The notes under the pieces are model-generated. The model worked only from the letters and a program-made list of their open reading frames with translations, was not told the origin of the DNA and did not search any database. Source: Taylorella asinigenitalis ATCC 700933 (GTDB lineage: Bacteria > Pseudomonadota > Gammaproteobacteria > Burkholderiales > Burkholderiaceae_B). From it: 64,000 nt of DNA. Below are positions 37,564 to 47,344 of this stretch, piece after piece (positions within the stretch are counted from its first letter, which is position 1; each line of letters opens with the position of its first letter). The stretch spans positions 186,001 to 250,000 of the forward strand of contig NZ_JHXN01000001.1 of the NCBI RefSeq assembly GCF_000687755.1, read 5' to 3'. The position numbers and the translations under genes are program-made.

Positions 37564-40523
37564 TATCTATAATCAATACTTAATATCGCCGTACGACCTC
37601 TTGCATAATTATCGCCCATATGTGCATAATCCCCTGCACCAGATTGAAATAAAAATTGATTTGCAGAATCATTGCCAGCGTCAAGAGGGTTTATATATCC
37701 TTTATTAAACACGTTTTGCACTTCAAGCTTAACACTTAAATTATCGTTTGGCTGATAAGTAGCATATATATCAAAAATCCAAGGTTGTTTTTTAAGCGTG
37801 CCCTCTCTTTTTGTAAAACCGCAGAGATGGTTCGTCTTCCAATATGAGCTTCCATCAGGCAAGACCACATGAACAGCTGGCTCTCCGCTACAATCCATCG
37901 GAATCGCATCATACGCTTTGCTTATTTTGCTTGGCCCATAGTATTTGGCAATGCCCCCGAGTACCAATTTCTTATTAAAGAATCTCCCTCCCAACTCTAT
38001 AGATGCGTAATCACGAGGAAGCATAGTCAGTTTTGTAAGGCCATAACCTTGAAAATAACGCTCACGCCCATCTTTAGAATCAATATCTGGACTCGCATCC
38101 GTAAAGTTTAATGGCTGATTCGTTTTTTGACGTGCATAAGATAGATTTGCAAAGAAATTACCCGAATCGTAATTCAGTTCAATCTCAAAACCTCTAATTT
38201 TTACAGGCACTTGGCTATTTTTATGGTAGATATACCAGTTAAAGCCATATTTGTTGTAAGCATCCTCTCCTATATGTCTATTACCTTTTATGTTATAGAT
38301 ATAATTTTCGATTTCAGTTTTATAAGCAAGGACTTTAAGACCTAGAAAATCACCTTCTTTAAAAATATTCTCCTTAAACGTATTAAACCCTACTTGGGTA
38401 GTTTTTGCAATCTCTGGTTTCATGTTTGAATCCACACCTGAGTCAGCCAATTCGGAGAAATACATTTCCGTCACATTTGGAGCTCTATGCGTTCTGGAAA
38501 TATTGACAAAAGGAGTAAACCAATCACTTATATTTGCTGACAAACCTATGTGGTAGTTTAGATATCGATTCGAACCCTTTTGAATCTCTTCATAGTTCCA
38601 ATCCTTTGGATCAGAGGAAACTGTATTAAAAAGATCCTCCGTCATATCTTGAACCATTTCATTCCATCTTTGATCAATGCGTTTATTAATTTCCTCGTTC
38701 GATAAACCCTCACGTTTAAGACGTTTTTTAAGTTTTCCTAATTCAGCAAATGAATACATATTTCTTTGTTTAAGAGCATCGAAATCTTTTCTGTCTATAA
38801 CTCCATCTGGCATAACACCATCTTCATTTTCTTCCGTACCTCCAGCAATGTCCAAGGTTTCATCGAATTCATAGATTAGGTTATTCGAAATAATTTTTTC
38901 ATATTCTGGATTTGCAAATGAACCCGCATATGAGTCTTTTGTAAAGCTTGGATTAGCCACTACGGCAAATATATCTTTTGAATATTTCTCTTTAAGCCAT
39001 GCACGTCGAGAAGGCCCATTCAACCCCTTGTACATATACACCTTACCCTTATGATCAGCTTTCGTGTAGTTAAGATTTACATCAAGACTGAAGATACCCC
39101 AGTTTAGAGTATTATCAAGATATACAGATTGAAATTCTTGAGCACCCTCTGGCTGAACCGTATTAGAAAGACGACCGCCTACCATATAGTTACCATCAAA
39201 TAAAGCAGTGTCATATAGGAGATTATTTGAGTTGGAAATGTAGTTGATCTCATACGGATTTCGATTTCTCTCATACTTATTTTTAAGCATATTAAAACCT
39301 ACTGTTGTGCGTAGATTCGCATTGTCAGCTAGTTTCATTCTAAACGTGTTGTTTAAATCAATCGTATCCGCAGTATTTTTTAAATCCAAATCCTTTAATA
39401 ACTTAAAGCTCTGGAATCTTGCAGCCTTATCGAAGTGCTGTTTGCCTATAGTGCGTGCAGCCAAGATATTGAAATCAATTAAATTGTTATCTTCTGGATG
39501 AATATTCGCATCGAATTGATATGTGTTTTGCCTTATGATACGGCCTGAGAGTTCCGTCTTGTAATCTCGATACTGCAAAGCTGTGCTTAACATATCATTT
39601 TGATATTGAATTTTGGCAATGTGACTGAGTGGAGTCTGCTTTAATGATTTATCCAAAGCACTTGGGTCATGATCGTATGAATTTCCATATTGATCTTCAT
39701 ATACATCATATGGAACTGTTACTTGAACAGTTTTCTTTTCTAAGTGACCCTTTTCATTTTCGACTTCAATTACTCGGAGAACCGTGTTGTAGCCTTTGCG
39801 ATTCGTCTTATGGTAGACGCGGGGTTGAACATTGCCACCTACCTTAAAATCTTCAGAAGTATTTCTAAGCGAAACACCATACAAGAACGAAAGCGATCCA
39901 CTCTCCCCAACATTACGTCTATACGCCCCAATAGCCGCAAAATTAGGACCGATACCGTTATTCCCTTTCGCACCGCTTAACTGAATACCAAAATTGCGAC
40001 CATTTTGCACAATGTCATCTGCAGACACAGTGCGAAAATTCGAAGAACCCATCAAAGCATTAACACCACCACGCCCCGAGAAGCCGCCCCTCTCAATATC
40101 AATTCCTCGAATAAAATTCGGATCAACAAGACTGCCATAAGTAGACGTACCGCCTGCCTTAGAGCCATTGTCTGACGATGCAGCGTAAAACGTCTGAGAC
40201 ACACCGTCTATCATCGTATTGACACGACCGAAGCCACTCATACCCCGAATATTTACATTCACGGCCCCTGAAGTTTTATCGATATTCGTAAAAGCCCCAG
40301 GCACCGACCGCATAATATCATCCACAGACTTAGTGTTATTTTTTTCTATCACACGCACCGACGTCGCCTTAGGAGCAATATAAACACTTTGCTTTGAAGT
40401 CGACTCTTGAGCATCAGAGATTACATCAATATCCTCGATTTCAATGGAATTTGTTTGTGGCAATGCAACCGAACCCTGCACGCAAAGCAACATAACCGCA
40501 GTATATGTGAAAACTTTTTGCAT
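37560..40523 (-). CDS. TonB-dependent outer-membrane receptor (hemoglobin/transferrin-type group)
   Basis: The 987-aa outer-membrane transporter has a signal peptide (MQKVFTYTAVMLLCVQGSVA), a TonB-box-like IEDIDVIS, a plug domain (about 50-180) and a 22-strand-type barrel ending in the aromatic LSIDYRY. The plug contains VDDIMRSVPGAFTNID, VNIRGMSGFGRVNTMIDGV and GGFSGRGGVNALMGS. The GGTSTYGSLVDPNFIRGIDIERG region resembles the hemoglobin/transferrin/lactoferrin receptor group, but the ligand cannot be fixed. A perfect Fur palindrome lies 57 bases upstream. It carries five copies of the TGGCAATG motif, the most of any gene here, so it appears to be long resident despite its accessory surroundings. 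Confidence 0.88.
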   Translation of the reverse strand: MQKVFTYTAVMLLCVQGSVALPQTNSIEIEDIDVISDAQESTSKQSVYIAPKATSVRVIEKNNTKSVDDIMRSVPGAFTNIDKTSGAVNVNIRGMSGFGRVNTMIDGVSQTFYAASSDNGSKAGGTSTYGSLVDPNFIRGIDIERGGFSGRGGVNALMGSSNFRTVSADDIVQNGRNFGIQLSGAKGNNGIGPNFAAIGAYRRNVGESGSLSFLYGVSLRNTSEDFKVGGNVQPRVYHKTNRKGYNTVLRVIEVENEKGHLEKKTVQVTVPYDVYEDQYGNSYDHDPSALDKSLKQTPLSHIAKIQYQNDMLSTALQYRDYKTELSGRIIRQNTYQFDANIHPEDNNLIDFNILAARTIGKQHFDKAARFQSFKLLKDLDLKNTADTIDLNNTFRMKLADNANLRTTVGFNMLKNKYERNRNPYEINYISNSNNLLYDTALFDGNYMVGGRLSNTVQPEGAQEFQSVYLDNTLNWGIFSLDVNLNYTKADHKGKVYMYKGLNGPSRRAWLKEKYSKDIFAVVANPSFTKDSYAGSFANPEYEKIISNNLIYEFDETLDIAGGTEENEDGVMPDGVIDRKDFDALKQRNMYSFAELGKLKKRLKREGLSNEEINKRIDQRWNEMVQDMTEDLFNTVSSDPKDWNYEEIQKGSNRYLNYHIGLSANISDWFTPFVNISRTHRAPNVTEMYFSELADSGVDSNMKPEIAKTTQVGFNTFKENIFKEGDFLGLKVLAYKTEIENYIYNIKGNRHIGEDAYNKYGFNWYIYHKNSQVPVKIRGFEIELNYDSGNFFANLSYARQKTNQPLNFTDASPDIDSKDGRERYFQGYGLTKLTMLPRDYASIELGGRFFNKKLVLGGIAKYYGPSKISKAYDAIPMDCSGEPAVHVVLPDGSSYWKTNHLCGFTKREGTLKKQPWIFDIYATYQPNDNLSVKLEVQNVFNKGYINPLDAGNDSANQFLFQSGAGDYAHMGDNYARGRTAILSIDYRY

Positions 40524-40579
40524 CCTATCCCCATAATTTGTTTCAAATTAGTACCAGAATGCAAGGATATCATAAATTG

Positions 40580-40610
40580 AATGCTAATGATAATAATTAT
40601 CATTAGCATT
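40580..40610. promoter_or_regulatory. Fur box: perfect 31-bp palindrome upstream of the TonB receptor
   Basis: Arms AATGCTAATGATAAT and ATTATCATTAGCATT are exact reverse complements around a single A at 40595. The core fits the GATAAT-type Fur consensus hexamer repeats. It lies 57 bases before the receptor ATG, where a promoter would be, so the receptor should be repressed by iron-loaded Fur. The upstream racemase pseudogene ends only 11 bases away. Confidence 0.85.
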
Positions 40611-40620
40611 TGTAAAATAA

Positions 40621-41851
40621 TTAGTTGGTTGGTTTCACGATCCTTGGATTTGAATTCCCCCACACAGTGTAAAGGTCTGCCAATAAAGCACCATTTATCT
40701 CTTCAATAACGGAATGCTCAACTTTCGCAACACCCTGAGTTCCAAATATTACTACCTCAGCACCCTCTAAAAATCAGGGAAATCTGTGACATCCACCATA
40801 GTTGTATTCATAGAAAATCTGCCCACAACTGGAACCTTATGACCATTAATTAATACATAACCCTTATTAGAAAACACCCTTCTATAACCATCCGAATACC
40901 AAAACGGCAGATTTGCTAACATAGAATCTCTTTCTAAAGTGAATGTTCTGTCATACCCAACGGTAGAGCCTTTTGGATAATGATTGATATTAGCCACCCT
41001 CGATTTAAACGAGAAAATGCGTTTATATTCAGTTCTCGTAGGTCTAGAATCACCATATAGTAAGCTACCAGGCCTCACCATATTAAAATGAGCTTCAGGT
41101 ACAGTTAGGTAGTATAAGAATTTGCGGTGTGTAAGACAATTTGGTCACGTTTTAAACCAGCATTTTCAATAAGCCATTTAGTGTCTTCATTAAATCTAGC
41201 CAAATCTTTACGAATTACTTCTTCATCCTCTTCTGGATAATGGGTCATAATTCCAACTACCTTTAAATTAGAGAACTTTGTAAGTTCCAGTGCCTCTGAC
41301 CTGCCCTTTTCAGTAGTCATGTCAATACCATTTCTATCCATACCAGCAGAATTTAAAGATATATGAATTCGCACATCTTTACCTGCTTCCTTAGCCAAAT
41401 CTTTAATGGTTTGAGCCTGCGTCACATCACCTACAAGCTCTTCCATATCATATTAAATACCATCTTTGATTTCATTAATAGAAGCCGCCCTCACACGCAT
41501 AATGGTACCTTCATATTTATGGGCTCTTGCAATTCTGGCTTCCTCATTGCTGGCAATGCCTATGCATGGTACATTCATTTTTATTATACTCGGCATTAGA
41601 AGATTAATACCATGTCCGTATGCATCAGCTTTTAGAATTGCACAAACTTTAGATTTACCATTTAGTAATCTTTGGAGTTCAGCAATATTGCTTTCGAAGG
41701 CATGAACATCAACCTCTATCCACGCATTAGCAGAGAACTCTGACAATTGACTAACCTTCACATCATCCGTACTTAGTACAGGAGCAGAGTTACTTTGAGC
41801 AGCAAAAAGTGAAGCAATAATAATTGTTAATGATTTAAGTGGGAACTTCAT
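40621..41851 (-). pseudogene. Broken periplasmic broad-specificity amino-acid racemase (Bsr/alanine racemase family)
   Basis: Three consecutive reading segments together give one full racemase of about 405 aa. It has a signal peptide (from the ATG at 41851, MKFPLKSLTIIIASLFAAQS), the PLP lysine motif CAILKADAYGHG, ALNS-like [32 protein letters not shown] and [13 protein letters not shown], ending GALLADLYTVWGNSNP. It is interrupted by an in-frame TAA at 41453-41455 between KDGI and YDMEELV. A one-base loss follows near 41105-41108 after HTANSYTT, and a second frameshift near 40766-40770 after DFPDF. An intact gene would make D-amino acids such as D-Met/D-Leu in the periplasm. Three separate lesions argue against sequencing error. 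Confidence 0.88.
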
Positions 41852-41949
41852 ATTTCTTAACCTCAAAAAGTGTTGGAACTTTCATCATAAGTTAAGAAAT
41901 ACAAGATAATTCAGAGGGAAAATCCTAATGTCTATACAAATTTAGGGTT

Positions 41950-43233
41950 TTAAATTTTCTTTAAATAATCACCAATTTGTTTGACAATATCTGTGACTAG
42001 AGCATTACCCATAAAAAACATGCGCATTCTGTCTGAAACTTCAACTACCTCTCCAGTAGAGGTTTTTTTATACTTAGTCCAATTGTCAGGGAAATCTTGT
42101 AGCCTCTCAGCTTCAATGGGTGTCAATAGTCTATATTTGTTATCTACTTGAAGAAAATGTGTTGATCTGTTTATTGAACCTTCTGAAGTTAACATAGTTC
42201 TTCCTGGTGAATCAAGGTCATCGACTTCAGACATTCCACCCTCAGCAAACATATATTTAAAGCCGTCTGAAGAGGTTCTTTCAATTTTCTTTGGTCCTCT
42301 AAGGTATTTAAATTTTCGAATCGTTAAATCATCTGTTATGAAAAACCTTTTTGGTATTTCACAATTTTTTTGAACTATGTCTCTAAGAGTTAAACGTTTA
42401 CCTTCATAATTAGAATTTAATTCTAAAGAAACAAAGTTACCCTGAGTCATAATTCCTGAATTCCAGAAATTACCCACAAAATTATTGGAAACATCCAATA
42501 TATCGTCGGAAAGCTTACCGTACGATATTCTATTTTTATTCAACTCATTTTTAACTGGGAACTGTCTTGCAAATAGTCCAAATTTTTTTAGATGTAGTTT
42601 TGCTAATTTAATTAGTCTTGTTTCTTCTAGATTAGATTTTTTAAATAATGTAAATTTTTTAAAATATTTTGAATCGTTTTTAAATACAAAAATGTAAACT
42701 CTACTTCTCTTTTGACTTCTACCATAATCGGCTGCGTTTATAACCCTCCATTCTAATGAATATCCAAGAGAATTAAACGCTGACATCATAATAGCAAAGT
42801 CTCTACCTCGCTGTTTTGAGGGTGCTTTTAAAAGTCTATCAACGTTTTCCAATATCAAATATTGAGGATTAGTTAATTTGGTTGCTCGAATAATTTGCCA
42901 GAATAAAACCCCTTTCTTACCCTCAATACCTAACTCATTTTTTTTGCTCCTTGCAACTGAATAATCTTGGCATGGAAAACCACCCACAATCAGGTCAACA
43001 TCCATTGATAAGAACTTACTATCAGGAATTTTTGCAATATCAATATTTATATTCTCAGAATCTGGAAAATGATAGTTATAAACCTCAAAGGCATCTTGTG
43101 AGACTCTTAAGGGTTCAAATTGATTTGACCAATGAGTTTGAAAAAATGACGAATCAGAATTTTCAAGTCCTACTCTAAAACCACCTACTCCAGCAAATAG
43201 TTCCAGTATTTTGAGCATCGACTTATTTTTCAT
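41950..43233 (-). CDS. DNA (cytosine-5) methyltransferase, partner of the Sau3AI-like endonuclease (probable GATC)
   Basis: The 427-aa C5 methylase shows motif I ILELFAGVGGFRVGL, motif IV GGFPCQDYSVARS with catalytic Cys88, ENV at 129-131 (LILENVDRLL), motif VIII RSQKRSRVYIF and motif X FFMGNALVTDIV. Its target-recognition region is long. The head-to-head endonuclease is Sau3AI-like; M.Sau3AI modifies the cytosine of GATC, so the same specificity is inferred here. The gene is very A+T-rich and has no TGGCAATG copy. GATC sites are plentiful in the window (for example 441-444, 1026-1029), so host DNA must be protected if the endonuclease is active. Confidence 0.92.
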   Translation of the reverse strand: MKNKSMLKILELFAGVGGFRVGLENSDSSFFQTHWSNQFEPLRVSQDAFEVYNYHFPDSENINIDIAKIPDSKFLSMDVDLIVGGFPCQDYSVARSKKNELGIEGKKGVLFWQIIRATKLTNPQYLILENVDRLLKAPSKQRGRDFAIMMSAFNSLGYSLEWRVINAADYGRSQKRSRVYIFVFKNDSKYFKKFTLFKKSNLEETRLIKLAKLHLKKFGLFARQFPVKNELNKNRISYGKLSDDILDVSNNFVGNFWNSGIMTQGNFVSLELNSNYEGKRLTLRDIVQKNCEIPKRFFITDDLTIRKFKYLRGPKKIERTSSDGFKYMFAEGGMSEVDDLDSPGRTMLTSEGSINRSTHFLQVDNKYRLLTPIEAERLQDFPDNWTKYKKTSTGEVVEVSDRMRMFFMGNALVTDIVKQIGDYLKKI

Positions 43234-43268
43234 AAAATGTTTGTAGTAAGTATAAATACGGATTAATT
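43234..43268. promoter_or_regulatory. Very short divergent promoter gap of the second restriction-modification pair
   Basis: Only 35 A/T-rich bases separate the two start codons. Divergent promoters must therefore overlap or lie inside the coding regions, which would tie methylase and endonuclease expression together. I see no separate controller (C) gene or C-box. No precise -10/-35 pair is claimed. Confidence 0.4.
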
Positions 43269-44951
43269 ATGTCTAGCACCCAACTCAAAGAATCCCAAGA
43301 ACTTTTTAGTTACGATGATAGCGATTTAAAAAGCATGTATGAATATTCAAAAAGAATATTAGATAAAAGTTTAGAACAAATAATATCTGAATACGACAAA
43401 AATTGCTACAAATCCAGGGACGATTACCTAAACAAAAAAATCGTTAATAATTCTTCTGAGGTTAAACAAAAGTTCGATGAGAAGAACAAAGGTAAAGTTG
43501 GACAAATAATAGAAAAATGTTTTTATGGATATAATCTCAACAATAAAAAAACTGCTGATTTTACGGACATACCTCTTGAGATTAAAGTTACCCCCTACGT
43601 TTCAACTAAAAAAAAATCAAAAATAGAAAAAAATTGTTCTAATAATACCCCTGAAATAACTTTAAAAGCTAAAGAGAGACTCTCGTTATGTATGATTAAC
43701 TATAAAAACTATAAAAAAGTAAAATTTGAAGAGTCCCCTTTGTATGAAAAATGTAAAAACATAATAATCCTATTTTATAAACATGTCTCAAAAGAAAACA
43801 TACTGAAAAGCACTATTAATTACATTGGCTTTTATGATTGGCTTAATGAAGATTTGCCTCAAATCATAAGGGATTATGAAACAATTTCTAATAAAATATT
43901 GGAGGGTAAGGCTCATACGATATCTGAAAGCGACACCACCTATCTTGCAGCTTCAGTAAAAGGTCAAAACGGGAATTGCTTAACAAAACAAAGATTCGGT
44001 GTTATACCAGCTAAGCCAAGATGTTGGTCACTAAAACCAAAATACTTGAATTATTTACTAAATAATAAGTTTAAAAACCTTCAGCATGAAAGAAATAAAA
44101 AGCTATATGGATATGTATCAACAATCCCCAAAATTACTTCACAATTTGAATCTATAGCCAAAAATGATAAAGAAAAATCTAAGCCCTTTGAAGATTTAAT
44201 TGTAGAGAAATTTCAACCTCACTTTGGTAAAACTTTAGATAACTTATTAGAAGAATTTAAGATAAGAGAAAATTCTAAGAATAAAGCTAATCTTTTAATC
44301 CGAAAAATTTTTAATCTTAAAGAAAATATCGAACTTTCAGAAGAGTTCCAAAAATCCAATATGTTACTTAGAGTTATAAGAGTAAAACCTAATTTATTGC
44401 CCAAAGAAGATTCACCATTCAAAGTTTTTCGTTTTAAAACTTTGTATAAAGAAAAGAAATGGAAGCAATCACAGGTTTATACAGAAATATATCAAAAACG
44501 AATAATGTTCGTTTTATTTGTGCAGGATGATAGTCAACAAGATAAATATATATTGAAGCATGTATTTTTCTGGGGGTTTCCTGAACAATTAGAGGATGGA
44601 CTTAAAAGAGATTGGGAAAGTGTTAAAACCATATTAGGTCAAAATGATATTTTTAGAGTCGTAAAAGGGGAAAACGGCAATAGAATTGAACATAAATTTC
44701 CCAAGGCTATAGAGTGTAATGTCATTTTCTATAAAATTCATTCAAGCCAATCAGTTTATGAGTTGCCTAATGAATCCATTTATGGAAAGAAATCCATTTA
44801 TGGAAAGGGTAAATATATAAATAATAAAAGTGTTACCAATGCACTACCTAATGATTGTAGAGTTTCTAACCACTCATTCTGGCTTTCAAAATATTTTCTT
44901 CAAAAGATATTCAAAGAATACATTGATAAATTAAATGATTTTAAAAAGTAA
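43269..44951 (+). CDS. Sau3AI-like type II restriction endonuclease (MutH fold), probable GATC specificity
   Basis: The 560-aa endonuclease has the Sau3AI two-domain plan. In the N-terminal MutH-like catalytic domain the active site is D97 with E104-I-K106 (TADFTDIPLEIKVTPY), preceded by KGKVGQIIEKCFYG. Family landmarks follow: AKERLSLCMINY, EGKAHTISESDTTYLAASVKG and FQPHFGKTLDNLLEEF. A MutH-like C-terminal domain without the catalytic residues follows, ending NHSFWLSKYFLQKIF. Sau3AI is 489 aa; this one is longer through loops. It is very A+T-rich, has no TGGCAATG copy and starts 35 bases from the methylase start. Confidence 0.85.
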   Translation: MSSTQLKESQELFSYDDSDLKSMYEYSKRILDKSLEQIISEYDKNCYKSRDDYLNKKIVNNSSEVKQKFDEKNKGKVGQIIEKCFYGYNLNNKKTADFTDIPLEIKVTPYVSTKKKSKIEKNCSNNTPEITLKAKERLSLCMINYKNYKKVKFEESPLYEKCKNIIILFYKHVSKENILKSTINYIGFYDWLNEDLPQIIRDYETISNKILEGKAHTISESDTTYLAASVKGQNGNCLTKQRFGVIPAKPRCWSLKPKYLNYLLNNKFKNLQHERNKKLYGYVSTIPKITSQFESIAKNDKEKSKPFEDLIVEKFQPHFGKTLDNLLEEFKIRENSKNKANLLIRKIFNLKENIELSEEFQKSNMLLRVIRVKPNLLPKEDSPFKVFRFKTLYKEKKWKQSQVYTEIYQKRIMFVLFVQDDSQQDKYILKHVFFWGFPEQLEDGLKRDWESVKTILGQNDIFRVVKGENGNRIEHKFPKAIECNVIFYKIHSSQSVYELPNESIYGKKSIYGKGKYINNKSVTNALPNDCRVSNHSFWLSKYFLQKIFKEYIDKLNDFKK

Positions 44952-45100
44952 CCTATGTAATTAGGTGAAAAATTAATTCTTTTTGTGTAGTTTGCAGTAT
45001 TATTATTTCTTAGTATCTTATGATGTGGATAACGTTACTTGTCCCTTTTGTAGCATTAAGTAAACTTAATTATGAATATACGAGCTTTTAACTAAGCACC

Positions 45101-45558
45101 TAAACACACCCCACCAGATAACCACCCACACCGAGACTTCCCCAGCTGAACTAAGAACCCTTATGATTACTCACCAACATCGTAACCACTTGGTACTCTA
45201 GCGAAGTGAGGCGAAGGGACATTGTCAGTCCCGAAGACGAACGAAGCCCCCGCTTAACCACACCACCACCGGCGAATAACCCACACCGAGACCTCCCCAG
45301 ATGAACTAAGAACCCTTCCGTTTACTCACCAACATCGTAACCACTTGGTACTCTAGCGAAGTGAGGCGAAGGGACATTGTCAGTCCCGAAGACGAACGAA
45401 GCCTCCGCTTAACCACACCCCTACCGGAGAACTACCCACACCGAAATCTCCCCAGTTGAACTTAAAACCCTTACGATTACTCACCAACACCGTAACCACT
45501 TGGTACTCTAGCGGAGTGAGGCGAAGGGACATTTTCAGTCCCGAAGACAAACGAAGCC
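45101..45558. repeat. Array of three 155-bp tandem repeats, G+C-rich, between the endonuclease gene and guaA
   Basis: The only gene-free stretch over 300 bases (44952-45561). Its first 150 bases are A+T-rich with nothing recognisable beyond a weak 5-bp hairpin at 44951-44966. Then three direct copies follow with an exact period of 155. The string CCCACACCGA starts at 45125, 45280 and 45435; CCACTTGGTACTCTAGCG begins near 45187, 45342 and 45497. Each copy has a small hairpin GGGAC-N7-GTCCC (45216-45232, 45371-45387, 45526-45542). Copies 1 and 2 are closest; copy 3 has more changes. Base composition is far richer in G+C than the surroundings. The array stops about 4 bases from the guaA stop codon. 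Function unknown. Confidence 0.9.
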
Positions 45559-45561
45559 CAC

Positions 45562-47160
45562 CTACTCCCACTCTATCGTAGAAGGAGGTTTAGAGCTAAT
45601 GTCATAGGTCACACGATTAATGCCACGAACTTCATTTATGATGCGCGACGAAACCCTTGCCAACAAAGAATATGGCAATGGTGCCCAATCCGCCGTCATA
45701 AAGTCTGACGTCTGCACGGCACGCAATGCAACTACGTAGTCATATGTGCGGCCATCGCCCATCACTCCTACGCTTTTAACTGGCAAAAACACAGTAAAAG
45801 CCTGCGATGTAAGGTCATACCAAGATTTGCCCGTCTCTTCATCAATAAAATTATGAAGCTCTTCTATAAAAATAGTATCGGCTTTTTGGAGCAAGCTAAC
45901 ATATTCAGGTTTAATTTCGCCCAATATCCGCACTCCAAGCCCTGGTCCAGGGAACGGATGTCTAAAAATCAATGATTGTGGAATACCTAGGGCCAATCCA
46001 AGTTTACGCACCTCATCCTTAAACAACTCTCGCAATGGTTCAAGCAATTTTAAATTCAGTGTTTCTGGCAATCCGCCCACATTATGATGCGATTTAATGG
46101 TTACCGCCTTACCAGTTTTTGATCCTGCAGATTCAATCACATCTGGATAAATTGTTCCTTGAGCAAGCCATTTCGCATTAGGAAGCTTGGCGGCTTCCTC
46201 TTGGAAAACTTCAACAAATTCGCGTCCTATGATTTTGCGTTTTTGCTCTGGGTCGGACACACCTGCAAGCTTTCCTAAAAATTGATCAGCTGCATTTACT
46301 CGGATAATTTTTACGCCTAAATTTGTGCTTAAAGCCTGCATAACTTGATCGCCTTCATTTTCTCGAAGCAATCCATGATCCACAAACACACATGTCAACT
46401 TATCGCCTATTGCGCGATGAATTAAAGCTGCCGCAACAGAAGAATCCACCCCGCCTGAGAGGCCTAAAAGCACTTCATCTTCGCCGACAATATCTTTAAT
46501 ATAAGCCACAGCCTCATCGATATAATCGGGCATATTCCAGTCACCTTCACATCCGCAAATATCGCGAACAAAGCGACGCAGTAGCTCAGCCCCTTGCTTT
46601 GTGTGAGTTACTTCTGGATGAAATTGCACTGCATAAAATTCACGTCCCTCGTCAGCCATAGCAGCTATCGGACAACTTCCTGTGGAGGCAATGCACACGA
46701 ATCCATCCGGCATGATTTCTACTTGATCTCCATGACTCATCCAGACATGCAAGGTAGGACGAGATTCATCTCCTGCAACAACACCATCTTTTAAGCCATT
46801 GAACCATTTCGAGTCACCATGCAATTCAATTTCAGCATGTCCAAACTCTCGATGATTAGCCCATGTAACGCGACCACCCAGTTGCATTGCCATAAGCTGC
46901 ATGCCATAGCAAATACCTAAAACTGGAACTCCTAAATCGAATACGGCATTGCTAACTTTATCCGATTCCTCACCATATACAGATGAGTGACTGCCCGACA
47001 GAATAACGCCTTTCAAACCCTTTGCTTGCTCTTCGCGTAGAAATTCCTCACTCACATCACCTGAGTGAATTTCACAATAGACGCCAGTCTCACGGACTCG
47101 TCTTGCAATTAATTGCGTTACTTGAGAGCCAAAATCAAGAATAAGTATTTTCTGATGCAT
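45562..47160 (-). CDS. guaA: GMP synthase (glutamine-hydrolysing)
   Basis: The 532-aa enzyme converts XMP to GMP with glutamine as nitrogen donor. An N-terminal class I amidotransferase domain ([18 protein letters not shown]; nucleophile Cys in [20 protein letters not shown]) is joined to an ATP-pyrophosphatase domain ([13 protein letters not shown]) and a dimerisation domain ending [15 protein letters not shown]. Length is normal. Normally next to guaB; here nnrS on the other strand is between them. The tandem-repeat array immediately follows its stop and would be its 3' untranslated region. Confidence 0.97.
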   Translation of the reverse strand: MHQKILILDFGSQVTQLIARRVRETGVYCEIHSGDVSEEFLREEQAKGLKGVILSGSHSSVYGEESDKVSNAVFDLGVPVLGICYGMQLMAMQLGGRVTWANHREFGHAEIELHGDSKWFNGLKDGVVAGDESRPTLHVWMSHGDQVEIMPDGFVCIASTGSCPIAAMADEGREFYAVQFHPEVTHTKQGAELLRRFVRDICGCEGDWNMPDYIDEAVAYIKDIVGEDEVLLGLSGGVDSSVAAALIHRAIGDKLTCVFVDHGLLRENEGDQVMQALSTNLGVKIIRVNAADQFLGKLAGVSDPEQKRKIIGREFVEVFQEEAAKLPNAKWLAQGTIYPDVIESAGSKTGKAVTIKSHHNVGGLPETLNLKLLEPLRELFKDEVRKLGLALGIPQSLIFRHPFPGPGLGVRILGEIKPEYVSLLQKADTIFIEELHNFIDEETGKSWYDLTSQAFTVFLPVKSVGVMGDGRTYDYVVALRAVQTSDFMTADWAPLPYSLLARVSSRIINEVRGINRVTYDISSKPPSTIEWE

Positions 47161-47344
47161 TTAAAAAACCTAAGTATTAAATATTTCAAAATTATAAGAG
47201 ATTACTGAGTATGCATGCGGTAAGCATGCAGATTTAACCTCTCATAATTTAATGTTTTTGCTTGGTTTCAAATTAAGCTTTGATATTATTGAGAATAATT
47301 ATTATTGCCACCCTATAGCCTTGCTTTACGTTACCTTACAGCAT

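Noticed and set aside
44951-44966. Terminator after the Sau3AI-like gene
   Set aside because: Stem ACCTA/TAGGT is only 5 bp of weak pairs and its T-run is distant; not supported.
45101-45558. Tandem array considered as a CRISPR
   Set aside because: Units of 155 bases abut directly with no short repeat/unique spacer alternation, and no cas gene is nearby.
34395-45558. Prophage, integrative element or transposon carrying the R-M genes
   Set aside because: No integrase, transposase, tRNA attachment site, flanking direct repeats or phage structural gene is visible.
45380-45571. A 63-codon open frame on the minus strand through the third repeat
   Set aside because: It arises from the repeat's composition, overlaps guaA's end and has no ribosome site or recognisable product.
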